Below, one piece after another: positions 46,273 to 59,499 of a stretch of DNA of 64,000 nt. Source of the stretch: Turritopsis dohrnii (Eukaryota; Cnidaria; Hydrozoa; Anthoathecata; Oceaniidae); assembly GCA_027922465.2 (NCBI GenBank), contig BQMF02000256.1, positions 558,001-622,000 of the forward strand, given 5' to 3'. Within the stretch, counting starts at the first letter, position 1; every line of letters starts with the position of its first letter. The notes under the pieces were generated by a model. It was not told where the DNA came from. It ran no database searches and worked only from the letters and a program-made list of their open reading frames with translations. A program made the translations under genes and the position numbers.

Positions 46273-49200
46273 TTATTTATTGAATCTTATTTAAAATATA
46301 CCCTTTCTTAAAACAATTGTATATTTTAAATTCTCTCATTCTTGTATCATATTGTTTCATAGCTGCTTGTTGTTAAAGGTTATTCTGGTGTTTTACAAAA
46401 ACTATTTTATGATCTATATGCCTTTGTTCCTTGCTTCAATAAAAACAATCAAATTGTGTTTCGCTTTGTTTCGAAACGATCAACAAGAGGCCCTGAGGCC
46501 TGAAGGTCAGCTCTTTCAGGAAGCTCGAAATAGGAATTTTTGAGATACAACTAGTGTGACAGTGATAAAGAAACCCCAGTTCAAATGTAAAACAGATATT
46601 GAGTTCATGAAGCAATATAACATTGTAGTAAAATTTAATTCAAAACAATCATAGATATTAAATATCAACACATTCACTCAAATACTTATGAATGCACCAT
46701 TAATGTCTACACATAAAACTAATAGAAACAACAGGAGATGAGACCTGAAAGTTAGTGATTTCAGCAAAGTTGAAATATGTTGGACTATGAGGCAAAATCG
46801 AAAAACACTTTTGCAGCGGGAAGGTCAAAATAGTGGCAGCGATTCAGAGAATAACACATTCCAGTTGAAAAAGCAGACAGGTACCCTCTCAAAATTGATT
46901 GCATATACCAGCATCATTACAACAAAACTTAATTCAATAAAATCTTCTAAGCATTTACAAGAAAACGATCAACATAATTTCACCTGGAAAGTATTAATGG
47001 CTGCTCCCCAAAACAACAGAACGTAAAAATCTTGAAGCCTCATTAATTGCTATTCACAAACCTACGTTAAACAATCAACTCGATGCTAAAAGTTTATGCC
47101 TATTTCGGAATGGAATCACCTAGAGTTTGACAAACAATGGAAAATTGTGACAATTGTCACGTGATTATTACCACTGATTATTGCCGTGATTTCTCATTTT
47201 AAAATTGTATATATGCCTTCACTTGTAAAAATTTCAACTCACTTGTTTATATGTTTTTATGCACTGAAGATGATTTTAATCAAAAAGCTTTTGCTATTTT
47301 AAAGAAAAGTCTCGTCTATTTTTCACATATACTTTATCAAAGAAATTAAAGATACGAAGCATTCACTCGAATATTTATTAATTTCTTATTTGTATATACC
47401 TGAATATGTAAAATTAATTTTATATAAAAAAGACTTTCATGTAGAGGTTCTCTCTAAAGTAACTTAGTCTTCAAATAAGCTGTTTTTGAGTATATATACT
47501 TCAAAAGATTTTATGCAGACCTTGTGTTATATGATTACAAAAAGTTCAAAAGTAAACCTCTCCCTGTGCAGATGATTCCGAAAAGGAATGACTATAGATC
47601 ATTAAAAATTTATGACAATAATTAAAAAATACTGTGTTCGTATACGCGACAATGTGTCTTTCACACATTTTTGTTGTACTTCATTGAAAATAAAAAAGTA
47701 AGCAAAACAACTGCTTATTATTTGAGAATAAGAAAATAAGAGATTGCTGGCCAAGCTGATAAACAGAATAAAACATAAAAAACAACAACAAATTCGCAAA
47801 AGCTTTCGATTTAAAAAAATGAAAAAAAAATTTATCTATGGTGAATAATAATTTTTTACATACATGAAAACATAAAAGATTATACGAAACATGAGTGACA
47901 AGACAAGACTATGAAAGAAATAAAAAATAAACTTATAATGATTTCATAGGGAATTTGTTCATTGAAATACTGAATAAATAGACATTCCGGATTTCAAGTG
48001 ATAATTAGAGTTTGTAAACATTATGTGTCCATTACTTGAAAATAAGTGCATTACATTACAACTAACACAAAATATTGTTGATTAATTCAATTTTAAGTAG
48101 CACACAAATGCACCTTCACAGAGGTAATATAAAATGTCTTATATATACACTTTGGAGATGTTGTCTGTTTGGGTGACTATATATTTCTACACACACACAC
48201 ACACACATTGAAAACTCTTCTAAGTTGACGGATGTAACTATATAACAGATTACAAAAAATAACATCGACATTATGTAATGGAATGCATCATAACATAGGC
48301 CCTTGCTTGGCTTGGAGGTAGCAGAGCTCTCATATCTCCTGACCAATTTAATAACACAAAACACAAAATCAGAAATAAGTAGCTAGAGAGGAAACTCAGC
48401 AGTATAATCACAGTATCACTTATAACGATCATAATATTGAGAATTGCATTGCTTCCCTCCTGATAAGCATTATAAATCTGTGTTTCCAGAAACGTGAACT
48501 CCTCTTTATTTTTGTGGAGGCCGCACTCACCCTGATAAAGTAGTTGTAATTATCAATCAATAAGCAATTCTTAACTAAGCCACAATCAACAAATAGCCTC
48601 TATTCAAGCCTTAAAATTAAGGCTTGTGTTTTTAGTGGTATCAGCCTACAACTGGGGACAAAAATTTATGGACATACAGACGGACGGACGAACACAAATG
48701 CTAATGAAAGATCAGCTGCTGCCGCGCTGACCAATAATACCAATGCATCAACACTGAACACTTTCCCACTTTTAATTGCACTGTTCAAAAAAGATAACAT
48801 AAACCCCCGTTTTTATTAAAAATTTGGAGATTTGATGTTTCACAAAAAAGCGCTACCAAGGGGTATTTCGGGTCCCATATCTTCCCAAGGACTTTTCTGT
48901 TTGCCTTGAAATTTGACAACCTTCTTTACCTAAGGCTGACCTACCACTGGTGTAAAAATGAACGTTATAGCATAAGTAGAAAAAAAGCTCAAATTTTGCC
49001 ATCGCAAATTCAACCGCTAAAAGTCGCGAATTTTTCAATCAAAAATACATTCAAATATAGCGCTTTTGATTCTCTAAAAGAAGCAAAAAAAATTTCACAA
49101 TTGCATTTGACTATCAAAAGTTACAGGCATTCTTGTTTCCACTGCCAATTATATCTGGACACACTTTAGCCCTTGATCTGTCACTGATCAGCAGTATTTT

Positions 49201-49410
49201 GGGCTCACTCATGTCTTTAATGTGTCAATTCATGAAATCGACTGCTTAATAAAATTGAACTTTCAATAAAAACACATTTTAATATCTATATATTATTATT
49301 ATTTTAAAAACACGAAGGATTTCCTAAGTAGAAGCTTCATTATTAAGTGAGATGACGTAATAGTCAAATGGATTGGCAAATGGAAATAGACACAAAAATG
49401 ACGTCACCAC
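46273..49410. other. Non-coding, with a CA microsatellite
   Basis: No gene was accepted. A (CA)n run lies at about 48191-48209. A short hairpin AAGCCTTAAAATTAAGGCTT occurs near 48608. Confidence 0.5.
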
Positions 49411-49617
49411 TTGCAAGTTATGAAATCGCAAAAAAATCGAAGCAGCTACTTGCTCTATGCTGACGATACAACACTAATGCGGCATACAAAAATCAAGGAC
49501 TTATCAGCTACGATCAAATCAATGCAAGCGGAGATTGATAGCATTAACCTATGGTCGCAGCAAAACAACCTAAACGCTAAAAAGACCAAATTGATATTAT
49601 TCTCAACAAGTCAGTGA
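49411..49617 (+). pseudogene. Non-LTR reverse transcriptase fragment
   Basis: The frame contains YADDTTLM, the reverse transcriptase motif C, followed by INLWSQQNNLNAKKTKLILF, which is typical of CR1/Jockey-like LINEs. Further RT-like text continues in other frames to about 49735. The rest of the element is missing; its 3' side abuts the Helitron-like array. Confidence 0.8.
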
Positions 49618-49736
49618 TCATGCAGACACAACCTACATCAACTTGCCACTACGAAAAAAAGTGGCGACCAGGTAATCGAAAGGTTGAAAGCTTACAAAAC
49701 ACTTGGAATTCGTTTTAACGTCAACTCAACAGCTTC

Positions 49737-49879
49737 AAGCTCTACAGCATGGGTACACTTTCCATTTCCAATTCCGTAATTAACATTTTCGTCACAGGGT
49801 ACACACACGGGAACGCGTCGTATTTCTGTAGATTCTTTTCGAAATTAAAGTCGTAAAAAACTTTTACGCGAGATACTAG
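49737..49879 (+). mobile_element. Helitron-like unit, 3' piece only
   Basis: It resembles the last ~140 bp of the two units that follow. It ends with a hairpin GTAAAAAACTTTTAC and then CTAG at 49876-49879. Confidence 0.65.
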
Positions 49880-50442
49880 TCTTATTATACTAATTCGCTT
49901 TGTGCATTCCTCTTTTATTTTAGAGAGTCATATACTTGTTTAATTTTTACGGTCATCGTCCTCTTATGTGCGCGTAAAACCACGTAGAGGCAAGAGACAC
50001 GTTTTTCATGATCATTCCAAAAGCACGTGGCATCATTTGACGTCAGTTTTTTATGATCACAGGGAATCATTGCATTGCATCCCCAATCGAACGCGACGTT
50101 TTTGGGGAAATATCTCGAGAACCAATAGGGATAACTGACGTTTTTTGGGGTCAGCGATACGGGTGATGGGGTGACGCATCATTTGGGCCTAAATTTTATT
50201 TGGTACTGCGGATATGACGTCATCAAAATCTTTGATCAGCGATATCTCTCTAACGGTTGGTCGTAGCGAATGGATCCCATACATTTTTTTGATCAGTTTT
50301 TCGAGCTCTACAACATAGATACCCTTTTAAGTTGCGATTCTATGATTTATTTTTTCATCACGGGGTATGTACACGGGAATGGTGGATTTGACCTATTGTT
50401 TTCGAATTTAAGATCGGTAAAAGTTTTTACCCGGGTTACTAG
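49880..50442 (+). mobile_element. Helitron-like non-autonomous element, 563 bp, copy 1 of a head-to-tail pair
   Basis: It starts TCTTATTATACTAATTCG directly after the CTAG of the preceding piece. It ends with a hairpin (GGTAAAAGTTTTTACC), CGGGTTA and CTAG at 50439-50442. TC start, 3' hairpin and CTAG are the Helitron signature. No coding content. Confidence 0.7.
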
Positions 50443-50994
50443 TATATACTAATTCGTGTTGTGTGTCACACTTTTATTTTAGAGAGTGATATATTTACTT
50501 TTAATTTTCGTCCTCTTATGTGCGCGTAAAACCACTTAGAGGCGAGAGAAACTTTTTTCACGATCATTCAAAAAGCACGTGGCATCATTTGACGTCAGTT
50601 TTTTATGATTACAGGGAATCATTGCATTGCATCCCCAAACGAACGCGACGTTTTTGGGAAAATACCTCGAGAACCAATAAGAATAACGGACGTTTTTAGG
50701 GTCCGCGATACGGGTGACCGGGTGACGCAACATTTGGGCCCAAATTTTATTTGGTACTGCGGCTATGACGTCATCAATGTCTTTGATCGACAATATCTCT
50801 GCAGCGGTTGATCGTAGCGAAACGATCACATACATTTTCTTGATCAATTTCTCGAGCTCTACAACATGGGTACACTTTTGAGTTGCAATTTTATGATTTA
50901 CTTTTTCGTCACGGGGTACATACACGGGAATGGTGGATTTGCCCTAATGTTTTCTAAGTTAAGTTCGGTAAAAAGTTTTTACCCGGGATACTAG
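50443..50994 (+). mobile_element. Helitron-like non-autonomous element, 552 bp, copy 2
   Basis: It is similar to copy 1 over its length, including CACGTGGCATCATTTGACG. It starts TATATACTAATTCG, so the TC appears mutated. It ends with the hairpin GGTAAAAAGTTTTTACC, CGGGATA and CTAG at 50991-50994, followed by T. Confidence 0.7.
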
Positions 50995-53051
50995 TGACAT
51001 ATATTCGTAAATCATATGCTTTAAACATTTGATGTATGTATGTATAGATCTTCCTAATTCCTAAATTGTAAACATAAAAAGATTATGATCATAAACAATA
51101 CATGATCCAAACTTACTACACAAATCTGAGATTTGTGTTGAAAGCAAATTGTGTAATGTTTTGAATTTGTAGTTGCCATGGTGCATGGTGAGAAAGAAGG
51201 CGGTTTGTAGTAATTAGTAAAAGTAAAAAACTGCGATCGTTGATAAAAGGTTAATTAAAACAAAAAGTATAATATAAATTATACTGCGGGCTAACCAAAT
51301 GATGACATACAAATTCATTTAAATAAGTAGAGAAAAATCAATTATAAGTGATGCAGTAGACAGACATTCATGATGTTGGAGCTGAGAAGGACATTGAGCT
51401 GAGCTGTACTAATCCAGGAGGGCTTAAAACATATATACAACCCTCACGTGTGTACAAACAAACACTCAGACATTTATAAAAAGAAAAAAAAAGTAAGAAT
51501 AAAAATATAATGAAAGCTTATCTCTTTCACTCTGTTCACAAAATATTGAGAACTTCTTTACGATCTTTTTCATCTTTAATTTCTTTTAAATCCAAGAAAC
51601 TTTGAAATCTAAGTGGGTTGCTGCGCTGGCATTTTGAAAACGTGCACGGTACGAATTTGTCGCTTCATGTATGGATTTTATGTAAACATATGCACGAAGT
51701 ATACATTTTTTGGCTACACGACGAACGATTGGTATTTCAAACACATCGCGTATACTCGATTTGAACAACAAGATATTTCGGGTGTATAATTATGGCAGCC
51801 TCCATTCTCAATTACTTCCATTGTCAATAAAAAACAAAACTGGATAGCACTACACGGGAAAACTACTTTTCCAAAAACATTCCTTTGCTTGCACATCACG
51901 AGTCCTTGTTTTAATCAATAAATTTGTTGGAGAGAAAACGATAAAGAAAAAGAGAAACCTCTTAGAGATTCAATCCTTTGGTAAAGTAGTAAAACTCATA
52001 GAAAATATTTAATTATTGTATAAGAAACAAAATCCTAGCATTTATAAACGTAAATTACGTTATTTGAATGTCTTGTTTATTTCAAAGACTGTTAAGAATA
52101 GAGTACCTTACTATGTTATTCTTTCTCTTCTTCAATCTATATAGTTAATCATGGTGCGTCAATATAAATCAGATGGAATTTATTCCAGCACAGACTCTTC
52201 TTAATCAGAATTGTAGTCACTGAAACCTTCTATGTAAATCTCTTCTATTTATTAACACTCATTTCACGGGTTTTGTTAATAAATGTTTCATAAGAGTTTT
52301 TACAGGTCACAGGTCATTGGAATATATGAATCAAATAGAACATCATAAATCATTTCTTTCCATTCACACAACATAGTTTGATTCATTTAAATATTTTATG
52401 TTATTCTTTCCAGTGGCTTTGTAGTTTTCTCTGATATTGCGAATAAAAAAGCTTATCAGCAAATATTTCGAAAAGAAGTTATATATGTAAGCGGTAGTTT
52501 CTAACGATTTGAAACAGTTGAGTTTAACAACAATTAACATAAGTATTGTAGGTAACCATGTAATGCTTTAAAGAAATCATAGTAATAGACCCAAGTACCT
52601 GTGAGAATTGAATGAATAAATAAATAAATAACACTATTCATGCTCCCGAAAGTGAAATTCTATGTTTCCGTTTTTAAATTTTGTTCCCGATATTGAAATT
52701 AATTTTTCATTTTTCGAGAACATGTTCCCGAAACTGAAACGTGTTGTTCCCTTTTTTCCCGAATTTGATAATTAACAATATCATATGCGGGAACTTTTTC
52801 TCGATATCGAAAAAAGTTGTTTCTTAATGTTCCCTTATGTGAAAGGAACTTGAATTTTCATTTTCGGGAACATAAGGGAACATAAAGGAATAGGTTTTTT
52901 GACCTCAAGTTGGTGCAATAGCAACATAGTGATAGCAATATTGTGGACGTGTCAGTGTGAATGAGCTTTGTTTCTTCTATGTGATTTATGAAAATGAGGT
53001 GTCAAATAAACGTTTTTATAAGAACGAAACTAGTTTTGACTCCTCGGCAGG
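50995..53051. other. Non-coding, nothing firm
   Basis: A minus-strand frame at 51586-51771 has a protein-like look (FEIPIVRRVAKKCILRAYVY) but no partner exon or family. Around 52640-52890, GTTCCCGA and its complement TCGGGAAC recur without clear borders. Confidence 0.35.
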
Positions 53052-53291
53052 TTGTGCAACATTATAGCAAAAATGCGATCGTTTAACTTTTCTAAACCTA
53101 TTTTATACTGGATTGCTGGTTCCCTGTTTAACCAATACCAAGTGACCATGACTATGAAACAAAAAAATGGATTTCCACAAGGTTCAATGTTAAAGCTGGT
53201 ACTTTTTAAGTACGTGGAAGACCTGGGCAATGTCTTGCAAAAGTCAAATTCCTTTCAATACGCTGATGACACGATTCTTTATCTGCATTGA
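53052..53291 (+). pseudogene. Non-LTR reverse transcriptase fragment
   Basis: The frame contains NGFPQGSMLKLVLF (motif B region) and YADDTILYLH (motif C) at the usual RT spacing. It is truncated on both sides and has no intact element. Confidence 0.85.
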
Positions 53292-53704
53292 AAATACGAT
53301 TGAATTAACAACAAACTAATCGCCGCGAGCACCTTATCACGATCCAATCCTTTTCTCCTGCTAGTAGCAACTATTCATCGTAATGTAATGAAATATGTTT
53401 CAAAAAAAGTGTCCATTAAATTATATATATATATAGTTTTCTTCAATGTTCTACTGGTGCTGCTCTCTATTGCCACGGTACTGCACTTTCGTTAAAATAG
53501 GACTTAAATTCTTCTCTAGCAAAGTTAATTCGATCCAGCTATCTATTGGTGAATCATTTTTGCAAGCGCCAGGGATAACATTACCATGCATATCATCAAA
53601 ATCAACAAGATTAGAAGGGATGTTAATTTACCTGAGCTTGTCAAAACTGCATATGTTATCACTTTAACTTTTTTTGGGTTGCAATAAAAAAGGCTAGCGA
53701 AAAA

Positions 53705-54079
53705 CTACCCTGTGATTGGCAAGTATACCAGAAGCGTTTTCCGAGATACGTCTCGCCCGAAACATGTGTTAGTTAAAAAGCTTTTTCTGTGGATATGGCT
53801 CATTATGAAATTGGAAAACTGTAAAGCGTCATCTCCGAATAAAACATAGGGTATGTCATCCAAGCCTTCTGACAAAGGTGTCGGCTTTGGTATGTTTAAC
53901 GCTCTATCTTCCAGCCCAATTCTTAACGGAATTTCAACTTTGACATGAAGGAATACATATTCAGGATCAACTGCAGCCATAAGAATAATGCTGTCACTGC
54001 CCTTGTAGTTGCGGTAATGTGAGCCAAAAATACGTGGTTGCTCTAACACGATATGCTTTTCGTCGACAACCCAAATCAT
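53705..54079 (-). pseudogene. PIF/Harbinger transposase fragment
   Basis: The frame begins near the first catalytic motif (VVDEKHIVLEQP), followed by GSHYRNYKGSDSIILMAAVD and later IPYVLFGDDALQF. This order is that of the DDE_Tnp_4 nuclease of Harbinger elements. The stretch that normally holds the second catalytic Asp is missing or rearranged between HVKVE and LNIP. The N-terminus and the rest of the element are absent. Confidence 0.75.
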
Positions 54080-54703
54080 GTTAGGACAATTCTGCCGATG
54101 GAAATATCATTCCAAGATTTCTGACCATTTTTTAGATTCATTTAGAGTTTTCAGCTTTGCATTTATTCAATGACAGCCCCTACAAAACAATTGAATCCCG
54201 TTGTACTCGTCAGGAATCTCATAAGTATTGATGTATAAACACAATTAAAATGGAATTAAAATAAACAAACCACACCAAAAAAAATTCCCTGACTTTTTGT
54301 AGAATTCCCTGACTTTCCATGACCAAGTCGAGAAAGGGCATTTTCCCCAATTTTGCATGGATGAGACAGCGTTTACCCTGATGTAGTGGTTATCAGTTTC
54401 TACAGCAAAATTTGCATGGATTGATTAAAAGAACTTTGAGCAGGTTTTTTCAATTGAAATGACACATACAAGTCTCACAACACAGTACAGTGGACATATC
54501 AACTAAAAGGTAATAGTACTTTGGTGTATATACAACAAAACTGTTCAAACAAAGCTATTTGGTGCAGCACACTGTCAGTTATGAGCACTGTTATGACGTC
54601 TTAACGTGTTTTTCAAAACTAAAGCCAAAAGAGTGAATAAATCTGTTTTTCTTAAAACTGTCACTCAAATTATAGAGAAGTGTGCTGATTTTTGCTGTAA
54701 AAG

Positions 54704-57700
54704 ATGAGGAAAGCCTTACTGATTCTGGTGGGGTATTTTGTTATACATCAAATTGAAAACTTTCGCAATGAATCAATTTTTCAAGTTCAAAATAAACACG
54801 TCAAAACGGCAACATCAACAACAACAACAAAAACAACAAAAGGAGATTCTGAGCACCTATCAATCTCTACGCGTACCACTCGGCAGCCGTTCAACTTATC
54901 ATCTCCGGCAATATTGAGACGAATTCAGGCCTGCACCAAAACAGTCCGCAAGAACTCGTACTCCCTTGAATGCAAGGTTTGTCACGAAACAACTTACAGA
55001 TACTCAAGTAGCTGAACACGAAAATCTAGAGGAAGATGAGCATCATATAGATCCCTCAACGAAAATTGTGATCGATTCTACCATCTCAACAGCAAATCGA
55101 TATCCTCGACCTTCTCTTCATTCGAACGAATGGTTTGGTGTTATAAGTTTGTCATCATTGCACTGAAACCTGGCTCAAGGATAATCCGCAACTCCTCAAG
55201 CATGTTTCAATTGAAGGCTATGTACCCAAGTTCCACCATCGTGACAAGAAACGTGGAGGCAGTGTCGGCATGTATATTCGTGAGTCGGCCAAACCCAAGA
55301 AACGAGATGACATCACCAAAAGAGACGACACTATCGAGCACATGTGGATAGAGATCAAAGTTAAACACGATTCCTTTCTCCTAGCTGCAATGTATCAGAC
55401 AACCCCTACCCTTGCAGACAAGCGTATATGGCTGACCAAGCCTGACACACTTTTGGCGTTTGTATCAACAATCTGGACGGGTCCAATAATCATCACTGAT
55501 GACACCAACATTGACATACTTGAGAACTCTGAGATTGCACAAGAGTATAGAGAACTTTTACAAAATCATGGCCTCAAGCAACATATTATCAAACCCACCA
55601 GACATGGTCGCACTCTGATAGATCATATCGCCTCAAACCTCCCAAAAATCAACCACGAAAACATTATTCCCTGTGACGAAATCAGCGATCATGATGGTCC
55701 GTATGCGACATTTGGACGTGAGGAAACCACTATACAAAAACATCCGTATCGAAACCAACAGTAATCGTTCTTCATTCGTTTCCGATGTTCAAAAACTCCT
55801 TTTCGCAACCGTTCAAGGACTTGAATCGTCAGAAGATAAGTTGCACTGCATTAGTGAACTGTTTTTATCCTGCTTAAATGAACACGCGCCACTTGTCAAA
55901 TGTAAGATTACTAGACCACCCGCTCCATGGCTACACGAACTCAACCTATCTGCAAAGCTTCGTGAACGCAGTCAACTTTCTGCTCGTGTACATGAGTGAC
56001 CACAAGACGAACAAGCTTGGATCGTATTCCATAAAATTCGAAGCGAGGTGAAAAAAGAAATCCGTAATACGAAAGCAAAGTTTTACAAGAAAGCATTGTC
56101 ATGGAAACGCCCGAAAGATGTTTGAAACACAATCCATCGAATTCTAAATCCCAGCCCTAAGAATATCAATGCAAATCCAGATGTAGGTAATGAACACTAC
56201 AACACCAGAGCAGTAAAGCTCTTGAACTCTGTACCTAAGCTTGAAGAAACACTTCGCAAACTTTATCGATTCACTTCCTGTCAACCCAAACACATTCAGC
56301 TTCTCCTAAACCACCTACTATGTCACAAGGAAAGCAATCCTCTCACTACGCAATAATTGTTCTACCGGACAAGATAAGATACCCTCGAAATTCTTAAAAC
56401 TCTGTATTGACGAAATCACCAGTCCCATTTGCCACATAATAAACACTGCAATAGAAGAGAAATCCTTTTCAGAATAATGGAAAAATCTCAAAGACTACCC
56501 CCATTCCGAAATTCGACTAACCAATAGAACCCTCAGATTATCGGCCAATATCACAATTCTTCCCATCCTATTGAAAGTCTATGAGAGAATTCTAATGCTG
56601 CAAATCGTTGACTATATCGAAAGCCATAAACTTCTTTGCAACCACCATTCCGGTTTTCGAAAAGGGCACTGTACGGTCACCACGTGTATAAAAATCAAAA
56701 GTGATATCATCAAGGGAATAGACAGCGTTGAAGACACTCTCTCCGTCATGGCTAACTTCTCAAAAGTGTTCGACACTGTTGACTTTGAAATACTGATCGA
56801 AAAACTCCACAAACTTAAAAACAGCTTTGTTAACCATGTCAAATTACTTATCAAATCGCCGTCAACTCGTGTAAATCAACGACAAAAAAATCTAACAGAC
56901 TGACTGTATTGAACGGAGTCAGTTAATGCCGTCACACAAAACCACCTTAGTTCGCCGATTGGTTTGAGAAGATTAATAAGGATGTCAAAGGTCTCCCACG
57001 ATGGTCGAGAAGCCAGGATCTACTATTCAATTCCAAAAAGACAAAAACTATGCTCTTTACAACCCAACAAATGGCCAGGCGATATCAGTTCGATTAGATA
57101 AAATCTCCTCTGTAATCTCTCTGTAAGCTTCAGTGAGGAGAGCAACATCAAAAGCATATGGGGCCCTCAAGGCTCTCTTCCGTATCAAACGATTCATACC
57201 ATACTATCTTCGCAAGCAGCTAGCCAAATCACTGACGCTGAGCCAACTCGATTACGGTAACGAACTTTTACTGAAGGCACCATCATACCTTCATCAACAA
57301 CTTCATAGAGCCCAGAATGCAACTGCCAGTTTCCTAAGGGGCCACTACTCAAACATATAAGACGTGGTTTCATTGAAATGGATCGGCTATTCCAATATGA
57401 GCAATCAGAAATTAGTATGGCCAAGCTTGCTTGGAGGTCCATAAGTTCGTCAGCCTGGCCGAGCTTTCTTCCAATGGAAAGAATAGCGCCTCGTGAAGGT
57501 TTGAGAAATCCTATACATGCTGGTACGATGTTGGCTTATCCAAGAACTGCTATGAATAGTTTTGAATATGATTCTTTGCGGGTATTCAACAGACTCCCGC
57601 AAAAGTGTCAGGATTAAATTATAAAATTATTTTGTAGTGGTACGAAAAAAACATTTTTTAGACCAAGGCCTCGCTAAGAGCTTTGTATAAATTTAATCAT

Positions 57701-58121
57701 ATTTTTACATTTTGGTGATGTTTAGCCTGCTTTTCTATAATTTTCTCTTAGTTTTACATTCTAACCCCGATTTTACAACATAAATAACTACATTAACCTC
57801 TACAGCAACTTGTATCCAGTAACCTCTAAATTACGTTAGTCCTTAGGTTTAGTCAGATCCTATTTTAAAATTTATTATCTTTAGTCGACATTCCTTTTGG
57901 TTTAACGACTATCTGGGCTTTCTACTCCTTAGCTATACCTAGCCACGTCCTATACTACGATTTTCTCTCTAGTTTCTGCCGGTACCAGTATTTTTTTAAT
58001 AAACAATACTTTTTTTAGACATTGCATATATATAATTTTCTCAATTTCCGAGTGAAGAGCCAATTGTAAAATTTTGGAGATACTGTGAAATATATCATTA
58101 TTATTGTTATTATTATTATTA
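54704..58121 (+). pseudogene. CR1/L2-like LINE, nearly full length, decayed
   Basis: Pieces in several frames follow LINE order. A short leader with an IETNSG phrase near 54920 is followed by an apurinic-type endonuclease at about 55190-55764, including GGSVGMYIRESAKP, TDDTNIDI and the catalytic SDHDGPYA. Reverse transcriptase follows at about 56550-56880 (GFRKGHCTVTTC, then ANFSKVFDTVD), with C-terminal text LDYGNELLLKAPSYLHQQL at about 57240 and RVFNRLPQKC at 57590. Motif A has Asn where the catalytic Asp should be. The copy ends in an ATT microsatellite at 58096-58121, as CR1/L2 elements do. Many frameshifts and stops make it inactive. Clade assignment is by motif feel only. Confidence 0.85.
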
Positions 58122-58869
58122 AGAAAACGATAATATCGATTATGGGGTGACTTCGATCAGCTTATGAGAAGCGCCAAATTACTCATAATTTCATTTGGCA
58201 ATGTTTTTAAAACGCCATTACAGTATTTGAAGACCACCATTTCTCATCGGCGGTAAATGTTCGACCGTAAAAGATCAGCGAAAGCTAGTAAAACAAAAGA
58301 TATTTACGACGCTCACACATGTGTGACCCTCGTTAATACAAAACGAAATTAACATTGAAATTTCATTGTATCTCTGAAATTCCTTTAAATTACCGAGAGA
58401 TCGAATTATGAAGTTTTAAGTTACAGAGATATTTAAAAGTTGTAATAGTCCAGATGATTTGCATTGTTTTCCGATTGACTTTACACTTGATGTAATCGCT
58501 ACTGTATCTGCCATATTATGATACAGTAGCCACGAGGAAAGAAAGAAAGAAAGAACCAGGCGCCAGTTGGACCTGTAGTAGAATATAATGACCCGTTACA
58601 TTATTTTGATTAAAATTACGCTTTTCAAAGGTTTTAGCGAAGCATTTCACCTCAATTTTGATAGTTGTTTTTCAGGAAAGGACAAAATAACAACAATGGT
58701 TCACTTTTCCAAATACTGTTTTTCTCAGATGGAATAGTTGTTCTTCTTTCTTCATGATGCAATGTAACTATAAACAAAAACATTTGTCTGTTTCGCCTAA
58801 TATCAAGGCTCATCAGCATGCCTAGGCTCATCACTTGGAAATGGCCGGACATGGACAGACATCAGGGTT
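58122..58869. other. Non-coding, nothing recognised
   Basis: No gene or bounded repeat was seen between the LINE tail and the next tandem repeat. Confidence 0.5.
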
Positions 58870-59061
58870 TACGGGCAAGTGAATGCCGCGCCAGTGACCA
58901 TAAACACACATAAACAAACGACAAGACGAGTTTACGAGCAAGTGAATGCCGCGCCAGTGACTCTAAATACATACACAAACAAGACGAGCATACGAGTAAA
59001 TGAATGCCGCGCCAGTGACTCTGCATATTCACACAAAGATGAAAAAGAGTTCACGGGCAAG
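58870..59061. repeat. ~60-bp tandem repeat, 3 copies
   Basis: GAATGCCGCGCCAGTGA recurs at 58881, 58944 and 59002, between ACGGGCAAGT-type and CACAAAC-type blocks. Confidence 0.9.
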
Positions 59062-59276
59062 TAAACTTTTTCTTTTTTTTCAAACTCAAATTATTGTGTC
59101 ATTTATTGCATGTTACTATTCGTGTTTTAATCATGTTAGCTAACAAAGAGGATTTTTCACTCTCTAAAATAAAAATGTTACACACAAACATGTATTATTG
59201 GATTTCTGCGAAAGCAAGAATTACTTTAAAACCGGCTTTGTTTTTCTTTTTTTTTTGAAACCGTTCGTGTTTTTTT

Positions 59277-59490
59277 GTATTCCTGCGTAAGCAAGGAATA
59301 CTTTGAAACCGTTCGTGTTTTTTTTTGTTTTTGTATTCCAGCGTAAGCAAGGAATACTTTGAAACCGTTCGTGTTTTTTTTGTATTCCTGCGTAAGCAAG
59401 GAATACTTTGAAACCGTTCGTGTTTTTTTTGGTTTTTGTATTCCTGCGTAAGCAAGGAATACTTTGAAACCGTTCGTGTTTTTTTTTTTT
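59277..59490. repeat. 49-56-bp hairpin-plus-T-run tandem repeat, 4 copies
   Basis: Each unit has the imperfect hairpin GTATTCCTGCG / TAAGCAAGGAATAC, then TTTGAAACCGTTCGTG and a long T-run. Starts are at 59277, 59333, 59382 and 59438. A single unit recurs at about 63430-63490. Confidence 0.9.
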
Positions 59491-59499
59491 TTTTTTTTT

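Noticed and set aside
50536..50925. 129-codon minus-strand frame
   Set aside because: It lies within the Helitron-like unit; the corresponding frame is not kept in the sister unit at 49880-50442.
59277..59490. Regular repeats that might suggest a CRISPR-like array
   Set aside because: The intervals are T-runs, not unique spacers, the unit spacing varies, and the DNA is eukaryotic.
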